From IMG/VR virus record IMGVR_UViG_3300037042_001813, positions 1 through 30,804 of that record: a stretch of DNA of 30,804 nucleotides. One strand, 5' to 3'. A program made the translations under genes and the position numbers. Positions 22,637 to 28,647 of this stretch are shown here, piece after piece (positions within the stretch are counted from its first letter, which is position 1; each line of letters begins with the position of its first letter). The notes beneath the pieces are model-generated. The model did not search any database, was not told the origin of the DNA, and worked only from the letters and a program-made list of their open reading frames with translations. This DNA comes from a virus.

Positions 22637-23909
22637 ATATGCAGTTCCCTTCCAAGCGTTCGTCACCAACGGCGCAGTCATTACCTCTGACGTTACAGGC
22701 CGTGTTGCTACCGCAGGGAATACCACTCTGACCCTTTCGACAACAGGCGGGGCAGGCACGTTCACTATCACATTGGGTAGCGGTTGCACAGGCACGATAA
22801 CCAGCGGAACCGCCACGATAACCGATAGTCCGAAAGCATTGGTGGCAGGCGCAAATACCATAACCTCAAACGGTGCAGGTAACTGTACCCTTAATCTCAC
22901 GTTAGGGACTGCCGCCAACTGGAATACGGTCAACACATGGAGCGCAGCCACAGGTGGAGTTTCAGGCGCATCCGTGCCGACTTCATCTGATAATGTTTAT
23001 TTCAACGCCAATTCTTTTACAGCAGCCAGCCAAATTCTAACAGTAGATGCCACAGCCAACTATCTTAATATGGATTGGACAGGCAGCTTAAATACACCAA
23101 CAATTTCATTGGCAGGGTTTGGAGTAAATGTGTATGGTAATCTCACCTGCATAGCTGATATGGTAGATGTGGGTTCAGGAGGAAGTGGGATTTGGACATT
23201 TGCAGGTACAGGCAACATAGACTCTGGTGGACACACATTCGCCCGTCCTCTTGAAATAAATACTGCTGGAACTCACACTTTTACTTCAGCCATCACGGTT
23301 AGCCATGCTTCAAGTATTCGTGTGAGGGCAGGAACCCTTAATACCAATGGTCAGACCATAAACTGCAATTCCTTTAATGATTTATCAAGTGCATCTGGTA
23401 AGACATTAACCCTTGGTAACTCCACTATTAACTGCACAGAGTGGTCTTTCCCGTCTGGTTCCTTAACTATGACAAACCAAACCCATACCATAAACGTCAG
23501 CGGGACTGGTGTGTTTTATGGTGGTGGTGTTTCCTATGGCACCGTCAACCTCAATGGCACAGCTCACACCATATCAGGAAGCAATACCTTTAATACATTG
23601 ACATTTAAGGCAGATACAACGCAGACCATAACTTTCACGGCAGGGACAACTCAAACCGCAACGACATTCAATATCACAGGTTCATCGGGCAAGGTCAAGA
23701 CTTTAACGGGTTCAGGAACGTGGTATCTCATCAAGGCAGGCAACCCAACACTTACGGTAGGCGCACCAGTTTACGCCAGCGCAGCAACCGCAGGTGCAAT
23801 TACCTCAACTAAACCGACCACAGCAACAAACATTCAAAGAATAATAGGCTACGGAAATGCCGCCAATGAACTCTACTTCCAACCTGACGGCTATTGGACG
23901 GTAGCATAA
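22626..23909 (+). CDS. Beta-solenoid adhesin-like tail protein
   Basis: A 427 aa protein made almost wholly of Thr/Ser/Asn/Gly-rich short strands, such as GTLNTNGQTINCNSFNDLSS and TVNLNGTAHTISGSNTFNTL, giving the look of a right-handed beta-helix. The N-terminal part has a repetitive Gly/Thr domain; the C terminus (NIQRIIGYGNAANELYFQPD, GYWTVA) is a common fibre-tip end. It is a probable surface adhesin or depolymerase-like fibre; no catalytic residues are evident. Start at ATG 22626 behind GAGGAGG. Confidence 0.75.
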   Translation: MSDRYAVPFQAFVTNGAVITSDVTGRVATAGNTTLTLSTTGGAGTFTITLGSGCTGTITSGTATITDSPKALVAGANTITSNGAGNCTLNLTLGTAANWNTVNTWSAATGGVSGASVPTSSDNVYFNANSFTAASQILTVDATANYLNMDWTGSLNTPTISLAGFGVNVYGNLTCIADMVDVGSGGSGIWTFAGTGNIDSGGHTFARPLEINTAGTHTFTSAITVSHASSIRVRAGTLNTNGQTINCNSFNDLSSASGKTLTLGNSTINCTEWSFPSGSLTMTNQTHTINVSGTGVFYGGGVSYGTVNLNGTAHTISGSNTFNTLTFKADTTQTITFTAGTTQTATTFNITGSSGKVKTLTGSGTWYLIKAGNPTLTVGAPVYASAATAGAITSTKPTTATNIQRIIGYGNAANELYFQPDGYWTVA

Positions 23910-23947
23910 TGATTAAAACGGGGCGATTGAATACTTGAAGGGGGTAA

Positions 23948-24025
23948 ATGATGAGGCTTAAAATACTGCTGACCATTTTGTTGATGTTAACAATATGGTT
24001 GACCTACACGATATTGAACTTTTGA
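23948..24025 (+). CDS. 25 aa hydrophobic peptide
   Basis: A tiny ORF, MMRLKILLTILLMLTIWLTY then TILNF, preceded by AAGGGGGTAA. It is a single membrane-spanning helix with a positive N terminus. It could be a toxin-like or holin-accessory peptide at the head of the lysis cassette. So short an ORF can occur by chance, so support is modest. Confidence 0.35.
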   Translation: MMRLKILLTILLMLTIWLTYTILNF

Positions 24026-24064
24026 CCCAACGTGTCATCCAATACAAACTATGGGGGTGTAATC

Positions 24065-24196
24065 ATGCGAAACAATCCACCGCACGATGAACGCTTAAAG
24101 GGAGGTGATAAGTGGACAATTCTCAGTTATGGGTTGTTATTGTTAGCTCTGGTGCTTCAATTATCGCTGTCCTTGTCTTGTTTATTCGCTCGTTAA
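24065..24196 (+). CDS. Overlapping 43 aa membrane peptide ORF
   Basis: ATG 24065 lies behind GGGGGTG and reads MRNNPPHDERLKGGDKW, then a hydrophobic helix (LLLLALVLQLSLSLSC). The ORF overlaps the first 85 nt of the following membrane gene in another frame, and both frames encode the TM segment over the same bases. T-rich TM codons are often hydrophobic in shifted frames, so this could be coincidence. The separate ribosome binding site and clean polar-then-hydrophobic layout keep it a candidate (holin/antiholin or nested spanin-like pair). Confidence 0.35.
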   Translation: MRNNPPHDERLKGGDKWTILSYGLLLLALVLQLSLSLSCLFAR

Positions 24197-24378
24197 TCAG
24201 CGAGAGGAAACCCGTAAATGGGAATGGCGCAAAGCAAAGCCGGGACTGTTGGGAACAGCATCAAAATCTCATCTCTAAAATTGACCAGATGCAAAAGACC
24301 CTCGATGATCGACAGGAATTATTCGTGAAGGTAGAAAGGAAACTCGATGAAATAAATCTAAGTGTACACAGCAAGTAA
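24112..24378 (+). CDS. Single-TM protein with cytoplasmic coiled coil, lysis-associated
   Basis: An 88 aa protein with GTG start seven nt behind a perfect GGAGGTGA. Residues about 7-27 are a TM helix (VVIVSSGASIIAVLVLFI), then a short basic turn and a helical heptad-like C-terminal half (ISKIDQMQKTLDDRQELFVK, VERKLDEINLS). The layout resembles small phage lysis accessory proteins (hemolysin XhlA-like or inner-membrane spanin-like), but the TM is N-terminal and no family is certain. Confidence 0.6.
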   Translation: MDNSQLWVVIVSSGASIIAVLVLFIRSLISERKPVNGNGAKQSRDCWEQHQNLISKIDQMQKTLDDRQELFVKVERKLDEINLSVHSK

Positions 24379-24379
24379 C

Positions 24380-24436
24380 CGGGCAGGCGCCCGTTAAATT
24401 GACCATCGCGAAATCTTAACGCGGTGGTTTTCTTTT
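24380..24436 (+). terminator. Rho-independent terminator (with a small upstream hairpin)
   Basis: ACCATCGCG (24402-24410) pairs over nine positions (one G-U) with CGCGGTGGT (24420-24428). TTTTCTTTT follows directly, a textbook intrinsic terminator. Just upstream CGGGC/GCCCG (24380-24384/24389-24393) makes a second short hairpin. The terminator sits 14 nt before the next gene's start, so read-through or a promoter inside must serve that gene. Confidence 0.8.
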
Positions 24437-24449
24437 ACCAGGAGGTAAC

Positions 24450-25121
24450 ATGAAAGAGATACTCGATAACGTGGCTGACTTCATCAAGAAGTTGATGCAG
24501 CCGATGTTGACCTTTGTGGCCGTAGCTGTATTCTTTATGTACGCGGGGCGACAATGGTTTACAAGCGACCAGGTCTTTTGGGTAGTCGGAGGTATAATTT
24601 TATTCTGGTTCGGCTATACCGCGATAAAGAACTTCAATTACAAAGACGAATCCCCAAAAGCTGAGGGCCCCATTGTAACAGGCAGTAAAGTGTCAGGATG
24701 GGGCGCACCGTGCGATGATTACGACAACGAGACCGTCAATACTGGATTTTCACCAGTTGGCAACACGAATAACGGCGAAGTAGATAAAATTATCCAGGGG
24801 ATATTCGCTGACCTTAAAGCTGACGGCATCACGGCAGATGTCGCATCTGTATCGGCGCGGATCGTCAGCTACCTGGGCGCCCACGGCGATGAACTCGACT
24901 ATGCTGACCTATCTTCGCTCATCGATGCCGGCATAAATTACGCCAGCACCGCATACACCGAGGTCACTGGACTCAAGAAAGTACCCCTGACCTATGCCGA
25001 GGTAGCAGACTTTAACCGATGGTGGCGCAACAATAAAGCGGCTTGCAAGGCCCCGGCGGGACAGGCCAAAGCAGTCCTGATGACGCTTCGCGACCTTTTG
25101 AACCGCAAGGAAAACATCTAA
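24450..25121 (+). CDS. Two-TM holin-like membrane protein with C-terminal soluble domain
   Basis: A 223 aa protein with AGGAGG before ATG 24450. Two TM helices lie at about residues 18-33 (MLTFVAVAVFFMYA) and 42-60 (VFWVVGGIILFWFGYTAI), typical of small holins. A long soluble part follows: a flexible Gly/Asn linker, then helices (IIQGIFADLKADGITADVAS) and a basic end. Classic holins lack such a domain, so a holin fused to another function, or a membrane-anchored scaffold, is possible. It ends in TAATG with the next gene. Confidence 0.6.
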   Translation: MKEILDNVADFIKKLMQPMLTFVAVAVFFMYAGRQWFTSDQVFWVVGGIILFWFGYTAIKNFNYKDESPKAEGPIVTGSKVSGWGAPCDDYDNETVNTGFSPVGNTNNGEVDKIIQGIFADLKADGITADVASVSARIVSYLGAHGDELDYADLSSLIDAGINYASTAYTEVTGLKKVPLTYAEVADFNRWWRNNKAACKAPAGQAKAVLMTLRDLLNRKENI

Positions 25122-25684
25122 TGGAGGACGGCAAGGTGGACGGATTCGGCAAGTTCCTACTTTTCTGGACTGCCGCCTTTCTGTTGCTGATGCTTGTCCT
25201 TGCACTTAGCTGTATGCCCCCTGAGAAGCCTGAAAACGGCGCAATCTGCATGACCCCTGATATGTTGCAGAAAACAATGGATCAATGCTGCACAGAGGGA
25301 TACGCCAACGGATACGCTAAAGCAAAGGCAGAAGTTGTGCCACGGGCAGACGTTGAACTCAACCTGATAACAAAGGATAAACTGGCAGCCTTCTTGAAAC
25401 TCGACCAGTGTGACAGGTGTACATCGGCAGTCTATGAACCAGAGGATAGTTGCCTGGCTCGCGCCGAATGTCTAACCGCATCGGCAAGGTCATACGATTG
25501 GGATGCCTATGGCGTAGTGATGAACTTTGCCGAAGGCGGTTCCCACGCTGTCGTTGCCTTTCCTTTGAAAGATGGCACGATAGTCTACATCGAGCCGTGG
25601 TATGATACCATCGAAGTTGTCGAGGTTGGTAGAATATACCGGCCGGCACAGAAAACCATCGAGGAAATTGGGACATTCAAATAG
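25121..25684 (+). CDS. Membrane-anchored transglutaminase-like protein, possible lysis role
   Basis: A 187 aa protein starting in TAATG; an upstream in-frame start at 25043 would lie inside the previous gene. The N terminus has a TM or signal segment (residues 12-30) ending in LALSC31, a near-lipobox, so a lipoprotein anchor is possible. The C-terminal half has a Cys-rich part (DQCDRC, DSCLARAEC), then SHAVVAFPLKDGTIVYIEPW, a strand pattern with His and Glu as in transglutaminase-like cysteine peptidases. A cell-wall or envelope enzyme is inferred from fold pattern and the lysis cassette context. Confidence 0.55.
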   Translation: MEDGKVDGFGKFLLFWTAAFLLLMLVLALSCMPPEKPENGAICMTPDMLQKTMDQCCTEGYANGYAKAKAEVVPRADVELNLITKDKLAAFLKLDQCDRCTSAVYEPEDSCLARAECLTASARSYDWDAYGVVMNFAEGGSHAVVAFPLKDGTIVYIEPWYDTIEVVEVGRIYRPAQKTIEEIGTFK

Positions 25685-26090
25685 CCTTCTAATCTATGTC
25701 CTGGGAATAGAAGGCCCCGGACTGTATGGGTCGGGTCAATGCCCGGCAACGGACTGCGTGTCGGTTGGCTCTGACAACAGATGGTGGGCGACACGGGATA
25801 AGGAAAGCCAACTCCCCCGTGTTTTGAATCTGCCGTGAAAATACGCACCGCCACCACGGTCGTTAGACATGGCTGTTAGTAGCCGTTCGTGTCATAATTT
25901 GCGTATAGCGCAGTCCAACAACGCCGCCGATAGTATCAGCGGCTAATGGGCGCAGGAGTCTGCGCCGCCAGCGGGTAACGGAGACAGGACGCTGTGACTC
26001 ACGCCCCGCTAAGTGGAGGCCGCGATTGCCGCAGGGGGGTTGCCTCGGTGAGGAATAACATCGCCCCCTGTCGGCAGGCGGTTCCTCTAT
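25685..26090 (+). ncRNA. Large structured non-coding RNA candidate, family unassigned
   Basis: About 400 nt without credible coding frames but dense in perfect helices. 5' part: GTCGGG/CCCGGC (25730-25735/25742-25747), CGTGTC/GACACG (25757-25762/25790-25795) crossed by GTTGGCT/AGCCAAC (25764-25770/25806-25812), with ACACGGG/CCCGTGT (25791-25797/25816-25822) as an alternative. 3' part: GGCT/AGCC (25871), GCCGC/GCGGC with a triloop (25923-25943), GGCGCAG/CTGCGCC (25949-25966), AGCGGG/CCCGCT (25970-26010) and a rod of about 20 bp at 26016-26087. RNase P, tmRNA, SRP and group I/II intron motifs were not seen. Strand + is inferred from the neighbours. Confidence 0.6.
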
Positions 26091-26120
26091 CATCACAAAT
26101 TTTGATGTTAAACACTTTTG

Positions 26121-26210
26121 TATAATAACTTGTGACAAACTAATGACAAAACTCGCGCCAACTTGTATTTACCAGTTCAACCCGTGACAAATTGTAACGC
26201 TTTCCATAAT
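26121..26210 (+). promoter_or_regulatory. AT-rich regulatory stretch with phased GTGACAAA repeats
   Basis: After the RNA the sequence turns AT-rich. (G/A)TGACAAA occurs at 26132, 26143 and 26184; the first two are 11 bp apart and the third is 41 bp further, near whole helical turns. The first is part of the palindrome TTGTGACAA (26130-26138) and the third of the inverted repeat GTGACAAATTGTAAC (26184-26198). TATAAT at 26121-26126 and 26244-26249 are -10-like, but neither has a good -35. It is a probable operator region for the rightward genes; no other feature is visible up to 26365. Confidence 0.45.
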
Positions 26211-26365
26211 GTCACCACTTATCAACAAATGTTGACTGCGCCTTATAATGACTGAAAATAAGGCTGTAATGTTATATAAATGGACTAACGCTCATTATTT
26301 TAGACATCATTCGGGACATCGAATGGCGCATTACGTTCAAAATACAGAACATTTAATAGGACACT

Positions 26366-26764
26366 ATGAAAACAACAACATACATGGTTTTGGTATTTGC
26401 CTCTGTGCTTTTAATTTGCGTGGTCGCACTCCAAATGCCCTCACCCTTGACCGACTTCACAGCAGAGGACTGCGTATGGTGGCTTGAGTGGGACAAAGAT
26501 ATTCACGAAAGCTATCTATCGTTACCTGAAGGCGATACCGGAACTTATAAAAGCCATCAGCAATGGATAAGCGACTTCACGCAGATAATAGCCAGAATAA
26601 AGAAAGAGCCTTCCAAACTAACCAAAGATGAGTGCATACAGCTTTTGTATAAAGCACAGTCAACTCATGCCGGGGATAGCGCCACAGACTACAATACTGT
26701 CAACTGGAATAGTAAATGGTTCTTTGCCTACGAAAACATTATTAAATACATGAAAAGCCAATGA
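26366..26764 (+). CDS. Secreted or membrane-anchored small protein, unknown function
   Basis: A 132 aa protein with an N-terminal signal/TM segment (TYMVLVFASVLLICVVALQM) followed by an acidic, Trp-rich soluble domain (AEDCVWWLEWDKDIHESYLS, DYNTVNWNSKWFFAYENIIK). Two Cys outside the leader could form a disulfide. It is the first gene after the regulatory stretch and is ATGA-coupled to the next. Phage-encoded exported proteins near early genes can be superinfection or surface-modifying factors, but nothing here proves it. Confidence 0.6.
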   Translation: MKTTTYMVLVFASVLLICVVALQMPSPLTDFTAEDCVWWLEWDKDIHESYLSLPEGDTGTYKSHQQWISDFTQIIARIKKEPSKLTKDECIQLLYKAQSTHAGDSATDYNTVNWNSKWFFAYENIIKYMKSQ

Positions 26765-26904
26765 AAAAGACAAAGGCCGAGCGCAGGGAGTTGAGAAAGG
26801 AAAACCGCGCCAAGTCCTATAAAATATCCGGTAGAACGCTCGGCAGTATCTATAGTCAAGAGGTTAAAAAACGTGCAGAAAAAGCGAAAGATACTAAGAA
26901 TTGA
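26761..26904 (+). CDS. Basic 47 aa protein
   Basis: A 47 aa Lys/Arg-rich ORF (MKKTKAERRELRKENRAKSY ... EVKKRAEKAKDTKN) starting in an ATGA overlap and overlapping the following gene by 32 nt. It is likely an extended basic helix binding nucleic acid. No family is recognised. Confidence 0.5.
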   Translation: MKKTKAERRELRKENRAKSYKISGRTLGSIYSQEVKKRAEKAKDTKN

Positions 26905-27109
26905 ATGGCTTGATAGTTGCGAATGGGGCGGATGGCGGGATACAATAGATGATATGAAGCCGTGTCCCTGCACGACAGTAGGCTACCTTCTAAAGGAAAC
27001 TAAGGCGCACGTTATCCTGGCCGGCTCCGCGTCAGGCACATCACATTGCAGTCACATGGTTATTCCCCGTGGTTGTATTATTAAAATAACGGAGATGCAA
27101 GATGTCTAA
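26873..27109 (+). CDS. Small conserved-looking phage protein (78 aa)
   Basis: A 78 aa protein from GTG 26873. After a basic start it reads IEWLDSCEWGGWRDTIDDM, then CPCTTVGYLLKETKAHVILA and VIPRGCIIKITEM, a compact beta-type fold. This layout (Trp/Cys near the start, closing with PRGCIIKI) is seen in short phage early proteins of unknown role. It overlaps both neighbours, consistent with a coupled operon. Confidence 0.6.
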   Translation: MQKKRKILRIEWLDSCEWGGWRDTIDDMKPCPCTTVGYLLKETKAHVILAGSASGTSHCSHMVIPRGCIIKITEMQDV

Positions 27110-27248
27110 CTTTTACTGTTGCGGATGCCGGGTGGTTTTACACAGCGGACTGGAATACGGCGTGATAGATGGCCTGCCGTATTGCCTTAAATGTTATCTT
27201 CAAATACAGGAGGCTTTGGGCGCTCCGGCGCCGGCTGATGTCAAATGA
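27102..27248 (+). CDS. Zinc-finger small protein (48 aa)
   Basis: A 48 aa ORF overlapping the previous stop by 8 nt and the phosphoesterase start by 11 nt. It has CCGC at residues 6-9 and CLKC at 28-31, giving a four-Cys metal site, and ends in an Ala/Pro tail (GAPAPADVK). Part of the recurring set of CxxC mini-proteins. Confidence 0.6.
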   Translation: MSNFYCCGCRVVLHSGLEYGVIDGLPYCLKCYLQIQEALGAPAPADVK

Positions 27249-28068
27249 AATTCTCCACGGAGAACTAATTTACCATTGCCAGGACTTATCCAGCAAATTC
27301 AAAGAGGTTACAATCGTTCCCATATCGGATATCCATTACGGAAACCCGATGTTCTCAAAGCACCACCTGCAAAAGACCATAGACTTCATACAATCTTCAC
27401 CAAATATCTACACAATACTCAACGGGGATTTGTGTGAGTGCGTGCTTAAAACCAGCAAAGGCGATGTTTATTCGCAAACCGCAACGCCTCAAAAGCAACG
27501 TGATTATATCATCGAGGCATTTGAACCGATAAAAAGCCGGGTCCTCGGCATGACCTCCGGCAACCACGAATCGAGGATATTTGAACTGACGGGCATCGAT
27601 ATATGCAAGGACATTGCTACGGCATTAGGCTGTCCCTACGGCCCAGAGGAGATACTTCTAAAGGTCAACTTCGGTGCTGGCAATGCCCGGATGAAGGATG
27701 TCCCCTATTCTTATTATGTTTACGCAACACACGGTTACGGCGGCGCCAGGACAAAGGGCGCAAAGAACGTCAAGGTGGAGAGGACCAGCCACCAGGTATA
27801 TGCACACTGCTACATAATGAGCCATGACCATGACGCCAGCATCCAAGAGGGAGCCTTCCTGACTCCACATATCAGGACTTACATCGATAAAACAACCGGC
27901 TTCAAAGTTGGCTCAATGATGTCCATTGATAAGAAGTTAGTGAAAACGGGGGCTTATTTGAAGCGGGGAGGCTATGCCGCGCGGGGCGGGTATGATCCGG
28001 TCAGCTTAAATATTATCGAGATAAAGCTCAAAGGTGAGGGCAAGCCACGGATACGCGTAGAAATGTAA
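27238..28068 (+). CDS. Calcineurin-like metallophosphoesterase
   Basis: A 276 aa metal-dependent phosphoesterase. All key motifs are present: DIH (Asp31, His33), NGD (Asp64), GNHE (Asn109-His110), His165 (ATHGYGG) and SHDHD (His196, His198), binding a dinuclear metal centre. Phage members act on nucleic acids (SbcD/DNA-repair type) or on small phosphate esters. The substrate here cannot be read from sequence. The start ATG 27238 lies inside the previous gene; an upstream start at 27169 gives a non-conserved basic extension. It is followed by a protein-like but startless frame. Confidence 0.9.
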   Translation: MSNEILHGELIYHCQDLSSKFKEVTIVPISDIHYGNPMFSKHHLQKTIDFIQSSPNIYTILNGDLCECVLKTSKGDVYSQTATPQKQRDYIIEAFEPIKSRVLGMTSGNHESRIFELTGIDICKDIATALGCPYGPEEILLKVNFGAGNARMKDVPYSYYVYATHGYGGARTKGAKNVKVERTSHQVYAHCYIMSHDHDASIQEGAFLTPHIRTYIDKTTGFKVGSMMSIDKKLVKTGAYLKRGGYAARGGYDPVSLNIIEIKLKGEGKPRIRVEM

Positions 28069-28153
28069 GCCAATCCGACATCGATGCTTACTGGAATGAT
28101 ACCGTCTTACGCTTCTTTGAAATTATCTGCTATCTGCACTATATGAGTGATGA

Positions 28154-28405
28154 ATGGGAATGTTCACAGTAAAACATCCGTTTGCTAATGGCGTATGGCA
28201 CGTTACCCACGACGATGACGACACGTTTTATATCCTGTTTGAAAAGCCGCCGTCATCACCGCAAATTATGTTTATCTGCAAAGGCTCCGCGATATTCTCA
28301 GCATTGGCTGAATGTGCCACTGTAATGTACTCGGAGCTGCACCCGGAAGTTAAATGGCACGATGCCCTTCAAGACACAATATCCAAAGCATTATTAAATG
28401 AATAG
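28154..28405 (+). CDS. Small protein of unknown function (83 aa)
   Basis: An 83 aa protein, MGMFTVKHPFANGVWHVTHD at the start with an Asp cluster (THDDDDTF), then YILFEKPPSSPQIMFICKG and a helical end (WHDALQDTISKALL). A second ATG two codons on is an alternative start; the ribosome binding site is poor. It is the last gene before a clear terminator. Confidence 0.55.
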   Translation: MGMFTVKHPFANGVWHVTHDDDDTFYILFEKPPSSPQIMFICKGSAIFSALAECATVMYSELHPEVKWHDALQDTISKALLNE

Positions 28406-28422
28406 ATACTCTCCTCCTGGTT

Positions 28423-28463
28423 GCCCGGTGACGTACTCGACCACGTTGCCGGGCTTATTTTTT
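28423..28463 (+). terminator. Intrinsic terminator ending the phosphoesterase operon
   Basis: GCCCGG (28423-28428) pairs with CCGGGC (28449-28454), with GTG/CAC inner pairing, followed by TTATTTTTT. It lies 18 nt after the last stop and just before a strong promoter, so it marks a transcription unit boundary. Confidence 0.8.
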
Positions 28464-28476
28464 GTGCAAAAAAAAC

Positions 28477-28506
28477 TTGACATTTTACAAATAAGTGTGC
28501 AATAAT
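28477..28506 (+). promoter_or_regulatory. Sigma-70-type promoter with extended -10
   Basis: TTGACA at 28477-28482 and AATAAT at 28501-28506 with 18-bp spacing and TGC directly upstream (extended -10). Transcription would begin near 28512-28513, only about three nt before ATG 28516, so the first mRNA would be almost leaderless. TGTGCAA occurs twice (28463-28469 and 28496-28502), flanking the -35, and may be repressor half-sites. Confidence 0.75.
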
Positions 28507-28515
28507 ATCGTTACT

Positions 28516-28647
28516 ATGAAATTACAAATATTCAAATGCAAGCGCTGTGGTGGCGAATGGGCGAGTAAGGCAGAGCACCCCATCCGGTGCAGTAAGTGTA
28601 AAAGCCCGTACTGGCATCTGTCGAAGAAAAAGAAGGAGGTTAAATGA
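28516..28647 (+). CDS. Zinc-ribbon small protein, near-leaderless
   Basis: A 43 aa basic protein with one zinc ribbon: CKRCGGEW near residue 8 and CSKCKSPYW near residue 25, then a Lys-rich tail. No ribosome binding site precedes it because the promoter's -10 is 9 nt upstream, so a leaderless start is likely. It overlaps the antirepressor by 4 nt (ATGA). Proteins of this CxxC-WxxK/CxxCxxPxW kind in phages are often small DNA-binding regulators; that function is inferred. Confidence 0.7.
   Translation: MKLQIFKCKRCGGEWASKAEHPIRCSKCKSPYWHLSKKKKEVK

Noticed and set aside
17005-23909. Diversity-generating retroelement in the fibre region
   Set aside because: No reverse transcriptase and no near-identical template/variable repeat pair with adenine-specific changes was seen in the window.
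23909-23938. Nine-codon ORF after the adhesin (MIKTGRLNT)
   Set aside because: Too short to support, no recognisable feature beyond the TAATG overlap.
25602-25838. Plus-strand ORF of 78 codons overlapping the lysis gene end and the structured RNA
   Set aside because: It starts inside the preceding gene in another frame, lacks a ribosome binding site and its codons coincide with paired RNA strands.
25685-26090. RNase P RNA, tmRNA, SRP RNA, or group I/II intron
   Set aside because: I looked for their conserved cores (GAGGAAAGTCC, tmRNA tag and tRNA-like ends, SRP tetraloop region, intron P7 or domain V) and did not see them.
25863-26138. Minus-strand ORF of 91 codons in the structured region
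   Set aside because: The product is Arg/Pro-rich nonsense, has no ribosome binding site, opposes all other genes and simply traverses the hairpins.
26101-26260. Full sigma-70 promoter at TATAAT 26121 or 26244
   Set aside because: Neither -10-like hexamer has a -35 match at 16-18 bp, so only a general regulatory region is reported.
26248-26487. 79-codon ORF starting in the regulatory stretch
   Set aside because: It overlaps the exported-protein gene by 120 nt in another frame, has no ribosome binding site and a His/Asn-rich random-looking sequence.
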